A stretch of 64,000 nucleotides of DNA from Winogradskyella forsetii (GTDB lineage: Bacteria; Bacteroidota; Bacteroidia; Flavobacteriales; Flavobacteriaceae). A program made the translations under genes and the position numbers. A model generated the notes under the pieces. The model saw only the letters and a program-made list of their open reading frames with translations, was not told the DNA's origin and searched no databases. The stretch spans positions 3,816,501 to 3,880,500 of the forward strand of contig NZ_CP053348.1 in NCBI RefSeq assembly GCF_013394595.1, given 5' to 3'. Below are positions 45,303 through 54,831 of this stretch, one piece after another (the stretch's first letter is position 1; each line of letters starts with the position of its first letter).

Positions 45303-45857
45303 ATGGACGAAGACATTAAATTTATAATAGACTCAGCAAAAGAATCTATGGATGCTGCGATGAAGCATTTAGAAAAACAGCTCGTTAATATTAGAGCAGG
45401 CAAAGCGAGTCCTGCAATGTTAGGCAGCGTTATGGTAGATTATTATGGTTCGCAAACACCTCTGAGCCAAGTGGCAAATGTCAATACACCAGATGGTAGA
45501 ACCATTTCCGTTCAACCTTGGGAAAAATCCATGTTACAGGAAATTGAACGTGGGATTATGTTGGCCAATTTAGGCTTTAATCCTATGAACAATGGTGACA
45601 TGATTATTATCAATGTGCCTCCATTAACCGAAGAACGTCGTAAAAATTTAGCCAAACAAGCTAAGTCAGAAACAGAAGATGCCAAAGTCGGTATTAGAAA
45701 TGCGAGGAAAGAAGCTATGAATGACATAAAAAATGCTGATGTTTCCGAAGATTTACAGAAAAATGCTGAGATTGATGTGCAAACTTTAACCGATACCTAC
45801 GTTAAGAAAATTGATGAGATCCTAGAGGTAAAGGAGAAAGAGATTATGACCGTATAA
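45303..45857 (+). CDS. frr: Ribosome recycling factor
   Basis: The 184-residue protein shows the RRF pattern: MDAAMKHLEKQLVNIRAGKASPAML, VDYYGSQTPLSQVANVNTPDGRTISVQPWEK and the C-terminal long helix (LTEERRKNLAKQAKSETEDAKVGIRNARKEA). With EF-G it splits post-termination ribosomes. Order pyrH-frr is widely conserved. Confidence 0.98.
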   Translation: MDEDIKFIIDSAKESMDAAMKHLEKQLVNIRAGKASPAMLGSVMVDYYGSQTPLSQVANVNTPDGRTISVQPWEKSMLQEIERGIMLANLGFNPMNNGDMIIINVPPLTEERRKNLAKQAKSETEDAKVGIRNARKEAMNDIKNADVSEDLQKNAEIDVQTLTDTYVKKIDEILEVKEKEIMTV

Positions 45858-45874
45858 TCTCAATACCAAAATAC

Positions 45875-45906
45875 AAAATATCCCAATTTACTTGGGATAT
45901 TTTTTT
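45875..45906 (+). terminator. Rho-independent terminator after frr
   Basis: AAAATATCCCAA and TTGGGATATTTT form a perfect 12-bp stem with loop TTTAC and a T run. Confidence 0.93.
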
Positions 45907-45928
45907 CAATTATAATTCAAAATCATAC

Positions 45929-47209
45929 ATGTTAAAGCGCCTGCTTTTTATTTTTATTTTGCTGATTGCAGCATCCAGTCATTCACAGCAACGCGATATA
46001 CAAGAAAAAGATTCGATAAGGGCCGCTCAAGATTCCATTAAGAAAACCGAATTATTAAAAGATATCGGGAACGGTTATCTTCCTTTTAATTACTTCAACT
46101 TAGATTTACGCTACCTTATTAAATTCAACCAATACGAAGGTCTTAGAACGGGGTTAGGCGGTATAACAAATGATCGGTTTTCCAAACATTACAGAATAGA
46201 CGGCTACTTGGTTTATGGTTTTAAGGATAATCGTTTAAAATATAAAATTGGTGGTGGCTTTAGAGTTCATGAGGCAACAAACACATGGATAAATGTCTCC
46301 TACACTGATGATCTGCAGGAAACGGGAAGTTCAAAGTTTTTGACAGATACACGCTTTTTTACATTTTTTGAACCACGCTTATTAAATATTGATTTATTTC
46401 ATAGACACATTACAAAGTCTATTTCATTGCAGCATACCGTTTCTAACCACCTACTTTCAGAAACACAATTTGCGCTTTCAAAAATTAACCCAACCTATAA
46501 CTATACTTATACATTAGACAATAGAGCTTATAACACCTTCGATCTAAGTACCGCAAAAATCAGCTTACAATGGAGCCCGTTTAGTAAATTCGCTATTGAA
46601 GATGAGTATGTAAAAGTCATTAAAAACGGTTATCCAAAATTCACGCTTCAACTAACCCAAGGTTTTAAATCTATTTTTGGTAGTGACTTTACGTTTTCAA
46701 AGATCGATTTTAGAACTATACAAGAATTCAAATATAAAAACGACGCCACAACTAGGATTACCTTAGTGGCAGGAATTGCAGGTGGAGATACACCTCTAAC
46801 ACACCTGTATCACGCCTACCCAAACAATATCACCAAGGAAACTATTCTACAGCGTTTTTCGGTGGCAGGATTAAACAGTTTTGAAACCATGTATTTTAAT
46901 GAGTTTTTCAGTGATAAGTTTTCAACGCTACAATTAAAACATGCCTTTCCTCCTTTTAAAATTGCAGAACGCTTTAAACCGCAACTCGTTTTAATATCGC
47001 GCTACGCCGTTGGAGATATGAACAGTAGAGACAGGCATCAAGGTGTGGACTTCGGGACGCTCAAACATGTTTACTCAGAATCTGGCTTTGAAATTAATAA
47101 GCTGCTCTTCGGTTTCGGACTTAGTTTTGCCTATCGCTATGGTGGATATCATTTACCTAATTTTGAAGATAATATTGCATTTAAGTTTACGTTTAATATT
47201 TCGTTATAA
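45929..47209 (+). CDS. Outer-membrane beta-barrel protein, DUF5686-like barrel only
   Basis: The 426-residue protein has a signal peptide (LLFIFILLIAASSHSQ) and then alternating amphipathic strands ending in Leu (FKFTFNISL), typical of an outer-membrane barrel. Segments such as YEGLRTGLGGITNDRFSKHYRIDGYLVYGFKDNRLKYKIGGG resemble the barrel half of DUF5686/carboxypeptidase-like regulatory proteins, which are usually about 800 residues; here the N-terminal plug part is missing, so it is a short variant. It is followed after 63 bases by the RND permease, a possible partner. Confidence 0.72.
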   Translation: MLKRLLFIFILLIAASSHSQQRDIQEKDSIRAAQDSIKKTELLKDIGNGYLPFNYFNLDLRYLIKFNQYEGLRTGLGGITNDRFSKHYRIDGYLVYGFKDNRLKYKIGGGFRVHEATNTWINVSYTDDLQETGSSKFLTDTRFFTFFEPRLLNIDLFHRHITKSISLQHTVSNHLLSETQFALSKINPTYNYTYTLDNRAYNTFDLSTAKISLQWSPFSKFAIEDEYVKVIKNGYPKFTLQLTQGFKSIFGSDFTFSKIDFRTIQEFKYKNDATTRITLVAGIAGGDTPLTHLYHAYPNNITKETILQRFSVAGLNSFETMYFNEFFSDKFSTLQLKHAFPPFKIAERFKPQLVLISRYAVGDMNSRDRHQGVDFGTLKHVYSESGFEINKLLFGFGLSFAYRYGGYHLPNFEDNIAFKFTFNISL

Positions 47210-47245
47210 TCCCAATATTTCCCGAACAAATCCACAGCTTTTTTC

Positions 47246-47253
47246 TACCTTTG
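47246..47253 (+). promoter_or_regulatory. -7 promoter element of the RND permease gene
   Basis: TACCTTTG matches TAnnTTTG and lies 19 bases before the ATG, giving a short leader. Confidence 0.5.
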
Positions 47254-47272
47254 CGACCAATTAAATTGGTAC

Positions 47273-49681
47273 ATGTTTAAACTTTCAACTAAAGGGTTTT
47301 GGGAAACTATAGCAAGCCTTATTCTTCGTAATAAGATTTTTATACTCATTGCTATTGTCCTGACCACTGTGTTTTTCAGTATGCAATGGAAGCACATGCG
47401 CTTTACGTTTACGGAAGCTAATCTTTTACCTGACGATCACGAGGTCAACCTTATATACAAGGATTTTTTAGAAGTTTTCGGGGAAGAGGGTAATTTGATT
47501 GTTTTAGGTGTAAAGGATTCGAGTTTGTTTTCTGTAAAAGAACTCAATGCCTGGAACAAACTCGCTGATTCTTTTAAGAATTACGATGAAGTTGAATCCG
47601 TTTTATCCATAAAAGATCTTCAAAAATTAGTTAAGAACACGGACAAGGAACAATTCGATTTAGAACCCTTTATAAAGGATTCCATCCATAGTATCGAAGA
47701 AATTGACCAGCTTCAAGAAGAACTGTTTAAACAATATCCATTTTACGATAATTTCTTGTTCAATGCAGAAACGAAAACGATTCGTACGGCTATTTACATG
47801 CAGAAGGACATCGTTAATACCTCAGCTAGAAAGGATTTTATCATCGATGATTTTTTACCGAAAGTTGAACGCTTTGAAGCCGAAACAGGTCTGGACGTCA
47901 GACTTTCCGGAATGCCTTACATTCGAACATTAAATGCGAAAAGTATTGTAGATGAAATCCCTATTTTTATTGGTGCAGCACTTTTTGTAACCTCATTGAT
48001 CTTTTTCCTGTTCTTTAGATCCTTTAGAGCGACATTCATTTCGCTTATTGTGGTGTGCTTTGGCGTAATGTGGACTTTCGGAATCATAGGACTTTTAGGT
48101 TATGAAATTACGGTTCTCACGGCATTAATTCCACCATTGATTATCGTTATTGGGATTCCGAACTGTATTTTCCTAATCAATAAATACCAGCACGAAGTAA
48201 AATCACATGGCAACAAGGTAAGGTCTTTGCAACGTGTGATTACCAAAGTTGGTAACGCGACATTAATGACCAACATAACCACGGCTTCAGGTTTTGCTAC
48301 CTTTATTCTTACCGAAAGTAAATTACTAAAGGAGTTTGGTGTCGTCGCTTCACTGAGCATCGTAGCCATCTTTTTATTGTGTTTACTTATCATTCCTATC
48401 CTTTACACCTTTCTACCTTATCCTAAAGAACGTCACTTAGAACATTTAAACAAACGCTGGATCGGTGCTTTTGTCAATTGGATGGAAAACATGGTAAGAC
48501 ACCGAAGAATTACTATTTATGCGACTGCTCTTCTGTTAATTATTGGAAGTATAATTGGAATTTATCAAATTAAAATTTCTGGCAGTCTTATTGAAGATAT
48601 GCCTCAAGACACAGAATTTTTTAGGGATATTCGATTTTTTGAATCTGAATTTGATGGTATAATGCCATTGGAAATTATGATAGATACCAAACGTAAAAAA
48701 GGAGTTATGAAATTGGCGACCCTAAAACGTATGGAACAATTGGAAGAACTGATTCAGGATATTCCAGAATTATCACGACCCATTTCTGTGGTTAGTTTAG
48801 TAAAGTACAGTAAGCAAGCCTATTACAACGGAAATCCTAAATACTATCAATTACCAACGAGTCAGGAAAATAGTTTTATACTTTCTTACGCAAAAAACTC
48901 AACCTCAGATGTTGATTTGCTCAGTAGTTTTGTAGATAGCACAGGACAATATGCACGGATTACAACCTTTATGAAAGATGTTGGTACTGATAAAATGGAG
49001 CGCATCCAAGAAGACCTTCAAACCAAAATAAATAAGGTATTTCCTAATGAGCGTTATGACGTTATCATGACAGGTAAAGCTTTGGTTTTTCAAAAAGGAA
49101 CAAAATATCTGGTTAAAAATTTAGCCATATCATTGACGCTCGCTATTTTTCTTATTGCTTTATTTATGGCATATCTTTTCCGATCTTTCAAAATGATTAT
49201 CGTATCGTTAATTCCAAATCTGTTGCCACTAGTTGTAACGGCTGGGTTAATGGGATATGTTGGTGTACCCATAAAACCATCAACCATTCTGGTATTTAGT
49301 ATTGCTTTTGGTATTTCGGTAGATGACACCATTCACTTTTTGGCAAAATACAGACAAGAATTGCAAGCCAACCATTGGAAGATTAAAAAATCCGTTTACG
49401 CGGCATTAAGAGAAACCGGAGTAAGTATGATTTATACGTCAATTGTGTTATTCTTCGGATTTTCAGTATTTACCATTTCAAGCTTTGGTGGTACAGTTGC
49501 CTTAGGCGCATTGGTGTCTATGACCTTATTATTTGCTATGCTTTCCAACCTACTGTTATTACCTTCGCTCTTATTATCTTTGGAGCGAAATATTGCAAAC
49601 AAGGAAGTATTGCGAGAGCCTTCAATAAAAATTATTCCTTCGGAAGATGAAGATGAGGACGATTCAGAACAAAAAATTTAA
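47273..49681 (+). CDS. RND superfamily (MMPL/HpnN-like) permease
   Basis: The 802-residue inner-membrane protein has the RND plan twice: one helix, a large periplasmic loop (about 45-215 and 425-610), then five helices. The second half holds FGISVDDTIHFLAKYRQEL with the DD pair of MMPL-type transporters; the first half has GIPNCIFLINKYQHE in the equivalent place. The C-terminus is acidic (SEDEDEDDSEQKI). Homologues export lipids, hopanoids or other hydrophobic compounds; no membrane-fusion protein is adjacent, which fits the MMPL type. Substrate unknown. Confidence 0.87.
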   Translation: MFKLSTKGFWETIASLILRNKIFILIAIVLTTVFFSMQWKHMRFTFTEANLLPDDHEVNLIYKDFLEVFGEEGNLIVLGVKDSSLFSVKELNAWNKLADSFKNYDEVESVLSIKDLQKLVKNTDKEQFDLEPFIKDSIHSIEEIDQLQEELFKQYPFYDNFLFNAETKTIRTAIYMQKDIVNTSARKDFIIDDFLPKVERFEAETGLDVRLSGMPYIRTLNAKSIVDEIPIFIGAALFVTSLIFFLFFRSFRATFISLIVVCFGVMWTFGIIGLLGYEITVLTALIPPLIIVIGIPNCIFLINKYQHEVKSHGNKVRSLQRVITKVGNATLMTNITTASGFATFILTESKLLKEFGVVASLSIVAIFLLCLLIIPILYTFLPYPKERHLEHLNKRWIGAFVNWMENMVRHRRITIYATALLLIIGSIIGIYQIKISGSLIEDMPQDTEFFRDIRFFESEFDGIMPLEIMIDTKRKKGVMKLATLKRMEQLEELIQDIPELSRPISVVSLVKYSKQAYYNGNPKYYQLPTSQENSFILSYAKNSTSDVDLLSSFVDSTGQYARITTFMKDVGTDKMERIQEDLQTKINKVFPNERYDVIMTGKALVFQKGTKYLVKNLAISLTLAIFLIALFMAYLFRSFKMIIVSLIPNLLPLVVTAGLMGYVGVPIKPSTILVFSIAFGISVDDTIHFLAKYRQELQANHWKIKKSVYAALRETGVSMIYTSIVLFFGFSVFTISSFGGTVALGALVSMTLLFAMLSNLLLLPSLLLSLERNIANKEVLREPSIKIIPSEDEDEDDSEQKI

Positions 49682-49712
49682 AAACCAAATAGCATTCAAA
49701 ATTATTTAAAAA

Positions 49713-51158
49713 ATGAATTCAAAAACTGTAGCCCAATTACTATCGCAAAATGAAACCTTGCAAGATGTTTCCGTAAAAGGTTGGGTAAGAACTTTTAGAG
49801 CGAACCGATTTATTGCCTTAAATGATGGTTCTACCATAAATAATATGCAATGTGTTGTCGATTTTGAAAATTTTGACGAAGCCTTATTAAAACGGGTTAC
49901 CACTGGTGCTGCGATTCATGTTATAGGTGAATTGGTAGAAAGCCAAGGCAAAGGCCAATCCGTAGAAATTGTTGTAAAAACTTTGGAAGTTTTAGGCGAT
50001 TCTGATCCTGAAACGTATCCTATTCAACCTAAAAAGCACTCTTTTGAATTCTTAAGGGAAAATGCGCATTTACGCACCAGAACTAGCACTTTTAGCGCTG
50101 TGATGCGTTTACGTTCCTCATTATCTTTTGCCGTTCATAAATATTTTAACGAGAATGGATTCAACTACATGCACACACCAATTATAACAGGAAGTGATGC
50201 TGAAGGTGCTGGCGAAATGTTTAAGGTTTCAAATTTAGATGCTAAAAACCCACCATTAAATGAAGATGGCTCTGTAAATTACAAAGAAGATTTTTTTGGA
50301 AAAGAAACTAATTTAACGGTTTCTGGTCAATTAGAAGCGGAAACTTATGCGATGTCTTTAGGCAAAGTTTATACATTTGGACCGACTTTTAGGGCTGAAA
50401 ATTCAAACACCACACGTCACTTAGCCGAATTCTGGATGATTGAACCCGAGGTTGCATTTATGGATTTGGATGGGAATATGGATTTGGCAGAAGACTTTAT
50501 GAAATCGGTTTTAGGCTATGTTCTCGAAAATAATAAGGAAGATCTCGAATTTTTAGATAATCGTTTATTACAAGAAGAAAAAACAAAACCACAAGCCGAG
50601 CGCAGTACTATGAGCTTAATTGAAAAAATTAAATTTGTAGTTGATAATAACTTTAAACGCGTTAGCTATACGGAAGCCATAGATATTTTAAGGAATTCTA
50701 AACCAAACAAAAAGAAAAAATTCAACTATATCATTGAAGAATGGGGAGCGGATTTGCAATCTGAGCACGAACGTTTCTTAGTGGAAAAACACTTTAAATG
50801 TCCGGTAATATTGTTTGACTATCCTGCAAATATTAAGGCGTTTTACATGCGCTTAAATGAACCAGACCACGAAGGAAGAGAAACCGTTAGAGCTATGGAT
50901 ATTTTATTCCCAGGCATTGGCGAAATGGTAGGAGGATCTCAACGTGAAGAACGTTTAGACGTTTTAAAGGAGAAAATGAAAGCCTTGGATATCGATGAGA
51001 AGGAATTATGGTGGTATTTAGATTTACGAAAATATGGTACCGCAGTTCATTCAGGATTTGGATTGGGTTTTGAACGTTTGGTTATGTTCGCGACAGGCAT
51101 GGGAAATATTAGAGATGTGATTCCTTACCCTAGAACGCCACAGAATGCAGAGTTTTAA
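49713..51158 (+). CDS. asnS: Asparaginyl-tRNA synthetase
   Basis: The 481-residue class IIb synthetase has an N-terminal OB-fold anticodon-binding domain (1-120; VSVKGWVRTFRANRFIALNDGS) and the catalytic core: motif 2 FGPTFRAENSNTTRHLAEFWMIEPE and motif 3 GFGLGFERLVMFATGMGNIRDVIPYPR. The core contains an insertion rich in Lys/Glu (about 265-320), usual for AsnS of Bacteroidota. It is the last gene before rpoN with a 236-base gap. Confidence 0.97.
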   Translation: MNSKTVAQLLSQNETLQDVSVKGWVRTFRANRFIALNDGSTINNMQCVVDFENFDEALLKRVTTGAAIHVIGELVESQGKGQSVEIVVKTLEVLGDSDPETYPIQPKKHSFEFLRENAHLRTRTSTFSAVMRLRSSLSFAVHKYFNENGFNYMHTPIITGSDAEGAGEMFKVSNLDAKNPPLNEDGSVNYKEDFFGKETNLTVSGQLEAETYAMSLGKVYTFGPTFRAENSNTTRHLAEFWMIEPEVAFMDLDGNMDLAEDFMKSVLGYVLENNKEDLEFLDNRLLQEEKTKPQAERSTMSLIEKIKFVVDNNFKRVSYTEAIDILRNSKPNKKKKFNYIIEEWGADLQSEHERFLVEKHFKCPVILFDYPANIKAFYMRLNEPDHEGRETVRAMDILFPGIGEMVGGSQREERLDVLKEKMKALDIDEKELWWYLDLRKYGTAVHSGFGLGFERLVMFATGMGNIRDVIPYPRTPQNAEF

Positions 51159-51255
51159 TCGCCTTTTAATAACTCATAAAAAAATTTAAAAATTAATGTA
51201 TTGTTGAATCTTTGATTTCAGCAAAGGGGAAAAATAGTACGGAAAAATAAATGCC

Positions 51256-51336
51256 AATGTCAGAATGAGCTCATTCGAAGTCCTTACAGAAATTAATAGA
51301 ACAAAAAAAAGCTTTGACTGCGCACAGCATGACATT
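51256..51336. repeat. Inverted pair of REP-like elements between asnS and rpoN
   Basis: AATGTCAGAATGAGCTCATT (51256 on, continuing CGAAG) and, inverted, GCTTTGACTGCGCACAGCAT (51311 on, continuing GACATT) can pair over about 25 bases with mismatches. Both resemble the Flavobacterial GTCATGCTGAGC...AGTCGAAG repeat whose core is also present at 43287-43307. It has the head-to-head organisation of BIME-type REP pairs. Confidence 0.6.
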
Positions 51337-51394
51337 CCGATAATAAATACTCAAATAGTTTCATTACTTTTATAGTCTAAGAGAATAACATATT

Positions 51395-52861
51395 ATGTCC
51401 TTAAAGCAGTTTTTACAATTTAAGCTCTCACAAAAGCTTTCCCCACAGCAGATTCAACTCATGAAGTTGATTCAGTTGCCTACACAAGCTTTTGAACAAC
51501 GTTTGAAGCAAGAGTTGGAAGAAAATCCTGCTTTGGATACTGGAAAAGAATCGGAAGCCTCTGAAGACAATTTTGATGAATTTGATAATTCTGAAGAGAA
51601 TTATGACGAGAATGAAACCATTGAAGCCGATGATATCAATATTGATGAATATCTGAGCGACGACGAAATTCCGGAATATCGGACTCAAGCGAATAATTAT
51701 AGTGCGGATGACGAGGATAAATCCGTGCCTTATGCGGCAGGAACTTCCTTTACGCAACATTTAACAAATCAACTGAATACATTTCGTTTGTCTGATCAGG
51801 ACGAAGAAATTGCTTATTTCTTAGTCGGTAGTGTTGACGAAAGTGGTTATATACGTCGTTCATTATCTGATATTACTGATGATTTAGCCTTTACGCAGAA
51901 TGTGTATACCACGGAAGAAGAGGTTGAAAAGGTATTGCAAATTGTACACCAATTGGATCCTGCTGGTGTTGGAGCACGTAATCTTCAAGAGTGCTTAAGT
52001 ATTCAATTGCATCGCAAAGAACAGCATCCAGATGTTGAATTGGCAACTACGATTATTGACAAAGGTTTTGAGCAATTCACAAAAAAGCATTATAAGAAAT
52101 TAATGCAGAAATTCAATATTGACGAAGAACAATTAAAAGATGCCATTGAAGAGATTGAACGTTTGAACCCAAAACCTGGTGGATCATATGCTGGAAACAA
52201 TAAAATTGTAGAACATATTGTACCCGATTTTGCCATAAAGATTGTGGATGGCGAACTCGAGTTAACCTTGAATGGTAGAAATGCACCAGAGCTTCACGTA
52301 TCACGAGAATACAATAACATGCTTAAAGGCTACAAAGCGACGAAAGAGAAGTCTAAAGCCCAGAAAGATGCGGTAATGTTCATTAAGCAAAAGTTAGATG
52401 CAGCAAAGTGGTTTATTGAAGCCGTAAGACAACGTCAGCAGACGTTATTTGTAACCATGAGTTCTATTATGCATTACCAGAAAGAATATTTCCTCACTGG
52501 TGATGAGCGAAATTTGCGCCCTATGATCTTAAAGGATATCGCAGACGAAATTGAAATGGATGTTTCAACCGTTTCTAGGGTAGCAAACAGTAAATATGTG
52601 GATACGCCTTATGGCACAAAGTTGATTAAGGAATTCTTTTCAGAATCCATGACCAACGATCAAGGTGAGGAAGTTTCAACTAGGGAAATTAAAAAAATCC
52701 TTGAAACGGTTATTGAAGAAGAGAGCAAAAAGAAACCGATGACGGACGAAGCACTTTCTAAAATCCTGAAAGAAAAAGGTTACCCTATTGCAAGACGGAC
52801 GGTGGCAAAATATAGGGAACAATTAGATATTCCTGTGGCACGTTTGAGAAAGGAACTTTAA
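51395..52861 (+). CDS. rpoN: RNA polymerase sigma-54 factor
   Basis: The 488-residue protein has region I (1-45; LKQFLQFKLSQKLSPQQIQLMKLIQLP, the activator-interaction segment), a very acidic region II (about 48-120; DNFDEFDNSEENYDENETIEADD), the core-binding region III, the helix-turn-helix (about 365-400; LKDIADEIEMDVSTVSRVANSKYVDTPYG) and the RpoN box ARRTVAKYREQL at about 467-478. Sigma-54 needs AAA+ activators; none is in the window. It is followed after 9 bases by the PAP2-like gene. Confidence 0.97.
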   Translation: MSLKQFLQFKLSQKLSPQQIQLMKLIQLPTQAFEQRLKQELEENPALDTGKESEASEDNFDEFDNSEENYDENETIEADDINIDEYLSDDEIPEYRTQANNYSADDEDKSVPYAAGTSFTQHLTNQLNTFRLSDQDEEIAYFLVGSVDESGYIRRSLSDITDDLAFTQNVYTTEEEVEKVLQIVHQLDPAGVGARNLQECLSIQLHRKEQHPDVELATTIIDKGFEQFTKKHYKKLMQKFNIDEEQLKDAIEEIERLNPKPGGSYAGNNKIVEHIVPDFAIKIVDGELELTLNGRNAPELHVSREYNNMLKGYKATKEKSKAQKDAVMFIKQKLDAAKWFIEAVRQRQQTLFVTMSSIMHYQKEYFLTGDERNLRPMILKDIADEIEMDVSTVSRVANSKYVDTPYGTKLIKEFFSESMTNDQGEEVSTREIKKILETVIEEESKKKPMTDEALSKILKEKGYPIARRTVAKYREQLDIPVARLRKEL

Positions 52862-52870
52862 GAAGCCTTA

Positions 52871-53479
52871 ATGAAAAATTTTATTTTAAAAGGCATATCG
52901 TTTGTATTCCACCCTTTAATAATGCCTTTATTAGGTGTGCTTTTTTACTTTTCCAAGACACCACGGTTTATACCAGAACCTGTGATGAAAGCCAAAATCT
53001 TTTCAATAGTTATTCTAACCATAATTTTACCAATCCTACTCTTCTTTTTACTAAAAACCGTTAATAAAGTTAATTCCATATATTTAAAGAGTACCAAAGA
53101 ACGTTTGATTCCGCTATTTATCAATAGTGTCATTATTTTATTGATTCTAATTCGGGTGCTAACACCAAGTGAAATTATTGAATTGTACTATTTCTTTTTA
53201 GGGATTCTTTGCTCAACACTAACCTGCTTTATTCTGGCCATATTTAAAATAAAAGCCAGCATCCATATGATTGCAGCTTCAGGTTTCTTTATGTTCGCCA
53301 TCGCTATTGGGATACATTATCAAATAAATATAAATGGTACTATTGCCCTTATGATGATAATTCTCGGTGCTATTGCCACTTCCCGTTTACATTTGAAAGC
53401 TCATACCAATCAAGAGTTGTTTATTGGTATCTTTACAGGAATGGGTCCTCAGATATTACTACTGAATTATTGGTTATAA
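52871..53479 (+). CDS. PAP2-like integral membrane protein
   Basis: The 202-residue protein has about six membrane helices. Remnants of the PAP2 phosphatase signature are visible: KSTKERLIP for motif 1, IHMIAASG for motif 2 and SRLHLKAHTNQE for motif 3, with SR and His kept. Motif 2 lacks the usual PSGH. It may be a divergent lipid phosphatase or a non-catalytic relative. It lies in the rpoN transcript and its last 6 bases overlap the convergent PorT-like gene. Confidence 0.65.
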   Translation: MKNFILKGISFVFHPLIMPLLGVLFYFSKTPRFIPEPVMKAKIFSIVILTIILPILLFFLLKTVNKVNSIYLKSTKERLIPLFINSVIILLILIRVLTPSEIIELYYFFLGILCSTLTCFILAIFKIKASIHMIAASGFFMFAIAIGIHYQININGTIALMMIILGAIATSRLHLKAHTNQELFIGIFTGMGPQILLLNYWL

Positions 53480-54172
53480 AATATAAAACATAAGTCCTAT
53501 TTTAAGGGCTTTCATGTTTATGGATTCATCATTAAGTTTAGAGTTAGACTCAAAAATAGGGTTTAAGCCATAATACACATGAAAATTCCAAGTGCCATAA
53601 CCTGCAGACAACGTTAAGCCATATTGAAGCTTATTAAAACTATCGTTATTAGACAGTTTTACATTTCCTACCTCGCTTTCGAACTTCGTGACGTTATAAA
53701 ATACATAACCGACCTTAAATCCGGTATAAATTCGCCAAAAATCATACTCTGTTGGTGTAGAAGTTCTCCATCTAATTTCCAAAGGCACCTCTATTAAATA
53801 GGTATTAAATTTGTTTTTAGAAACGTTGTAATCATCTTCATCTATAATGTTAAATACAATGTCATTATTAGCTTCCTGAATTAATAGACTCTTTTGATTA
53901 TAGGTATTGGCAGAGATTCCCAAACCCAAACCTATAGCTACATTGCGGCGTTGGTTTATAGGCATATCTCTAATAAAACCTAAATGAAAGCCAGATGAAA
54001 AACCACTTTGAGATACAGCACTTGGTTTTTCATTAAGTAAATTATAGGTTACAGACGCATAGAATTGATCTTCTCTATAGTTTTTATAAAGTTCTGTCTT
54101 CTCGGCTTTATCGTTTTGTGAAAACCCAAACATCCCTATTAATGCCAGTAAAATAAAAACATATCCTTTCAT
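53474..54172 (-). CDS. Outer-membrane beta-barrel protein, PorT-like
   Basis: The 232-residue protein has a signal peptide (GYVFILLALIGMFGFSQ) and eight or so amphipathic strands with SSGFHLGFIRDMPINQRRNVAIGLGLGIS, YLIEVPLEIRWR and ending MKALKIGLMFYIL. This matches the outer-membrane PorT family, one member of which is needed for type IX secretion in Porphyromonas and gliding Flavobacteria; the gene context next to rpoN/ExbD is also usual. I cannot tell whether this is the true PorT/SprT or a paralogue. The T9SS sorting domain in the LRR protein shows that the cell has the system. Confidence 0.7.
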   Translation of the reverse strand: MKGYVFILLALIGMFGFSQNDKAEKTELYKNYREDQFYASVTYNLLNEKPSAVSQSGFSSGFHLGFIRDMPINQRRNVAIGLGLGISANTYNQKSLLIQEANNDIVFNIIDEDDYNVSKNKFNTYLIEVPLEIRWRTSTPTEYDFWRIYTGFKVGYVFYNVTKFESEVGNVKLSNNDSFNKLQYGLTLSAGYGTWNFHVYYGLNPIFESNSKLNDESINMKALKIGLMFYIL

Positions 54173-54301
54173 GTGTTGCTATTTATTGTTCTTAACTTTT
54201 ACACGTGATTCGTTTTGGTCCATTTTCTTGAATGATAAATTTTTCACCAAGTTCATTTAATATTGATAAAACTACAAAAAGTTTAAATCACACTATATAA
54301 A

Positions 54302-54329
54302 AAAACGTCTTGATTCCTCAAGACGTTTT
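54302..54329 (-). terminator. Terminator of the exbB-exbD operon
   Basis: AAAACGTCTTGA and TCAAGACGTTTT form a perfect 12-bp stem with a 4-base loop; on the minus strand it is followed by TTTTTTT. It lies 27 bases past the last exbD stop. Confidence 0.9.
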
Positions 54330-54355
54330 ATATATAAAATTAAGAACAATAATTT

Positions 54356-54820
54356 TTATTCTTCAGTTTTTGTATTAGCGATATACATTACTTTTAGTGC
54401 ATTGGCCTTACGTAATTCTTGCTTAATATCTGAGACTAAACCCGCATTGGTATTTTTATCTACTTTAAGGCCTACAACAACTTTACTTTGAAGCTCCTCA
54501 TTCATTTCACTTATACCTTGATAAATTGATGGCTGAACATCCTCTACAGTAATGAATGCATCATTGTACTGAATTCTTGGCTCAACACCAAATTGTTTAT
54601 ATTGACTACTAGGTTTACCTGCATAAATAAAAATAGTTCTATCTTTTTTAAGTTTTTCAACTTGGTCTGCGCTTGGTAATTGATTTTCAATCATCAAAGA
54701 ACTGTCTCTCATTACTGTTGCCACCATAAAAAAGAAAAGCAACATAAATACAATATCTGGAAGTGAAGCGGTTGAAATCGCTGGTAATTCACCTTTTTCC
54801 TTTTTTCTAAATTTAGACAT
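54356..54820 (-). CDS. exbD: ExbD/TolR-family biopolymer transport protein
   Basis: The 154-residue protein has a short cytoplasmic start, one membrane helix with the proton-binding Asp22 (LPDIVFMLLFFFMVAT) and a periplasmic domain. With ExbB it converts the proton gradient into movement that energises TonB-dependent outer-membrane uptake. It follows the first ExbD gene after 11 bases. Two different ExbD proteins with one ExbB is the usual Bacteroidota arrangement. Confidence 0.93.
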   Translation of the reverse strand: MSKFRKKEKGELPAISTASLPDIVFMLLFFFMVATVMRDSSLMIENQLPSADQVEKLKKDRTIFIYAGKPSSQYKQFGVEPRIQYNDAFITVEDVQPSIYQGISEMNEELQSKVVVGLKVDKNTNAGLVSDIKQELRKANALKVMYIANTKTEE

Positions 54821-54831
54821 ATTTGTTTCTT

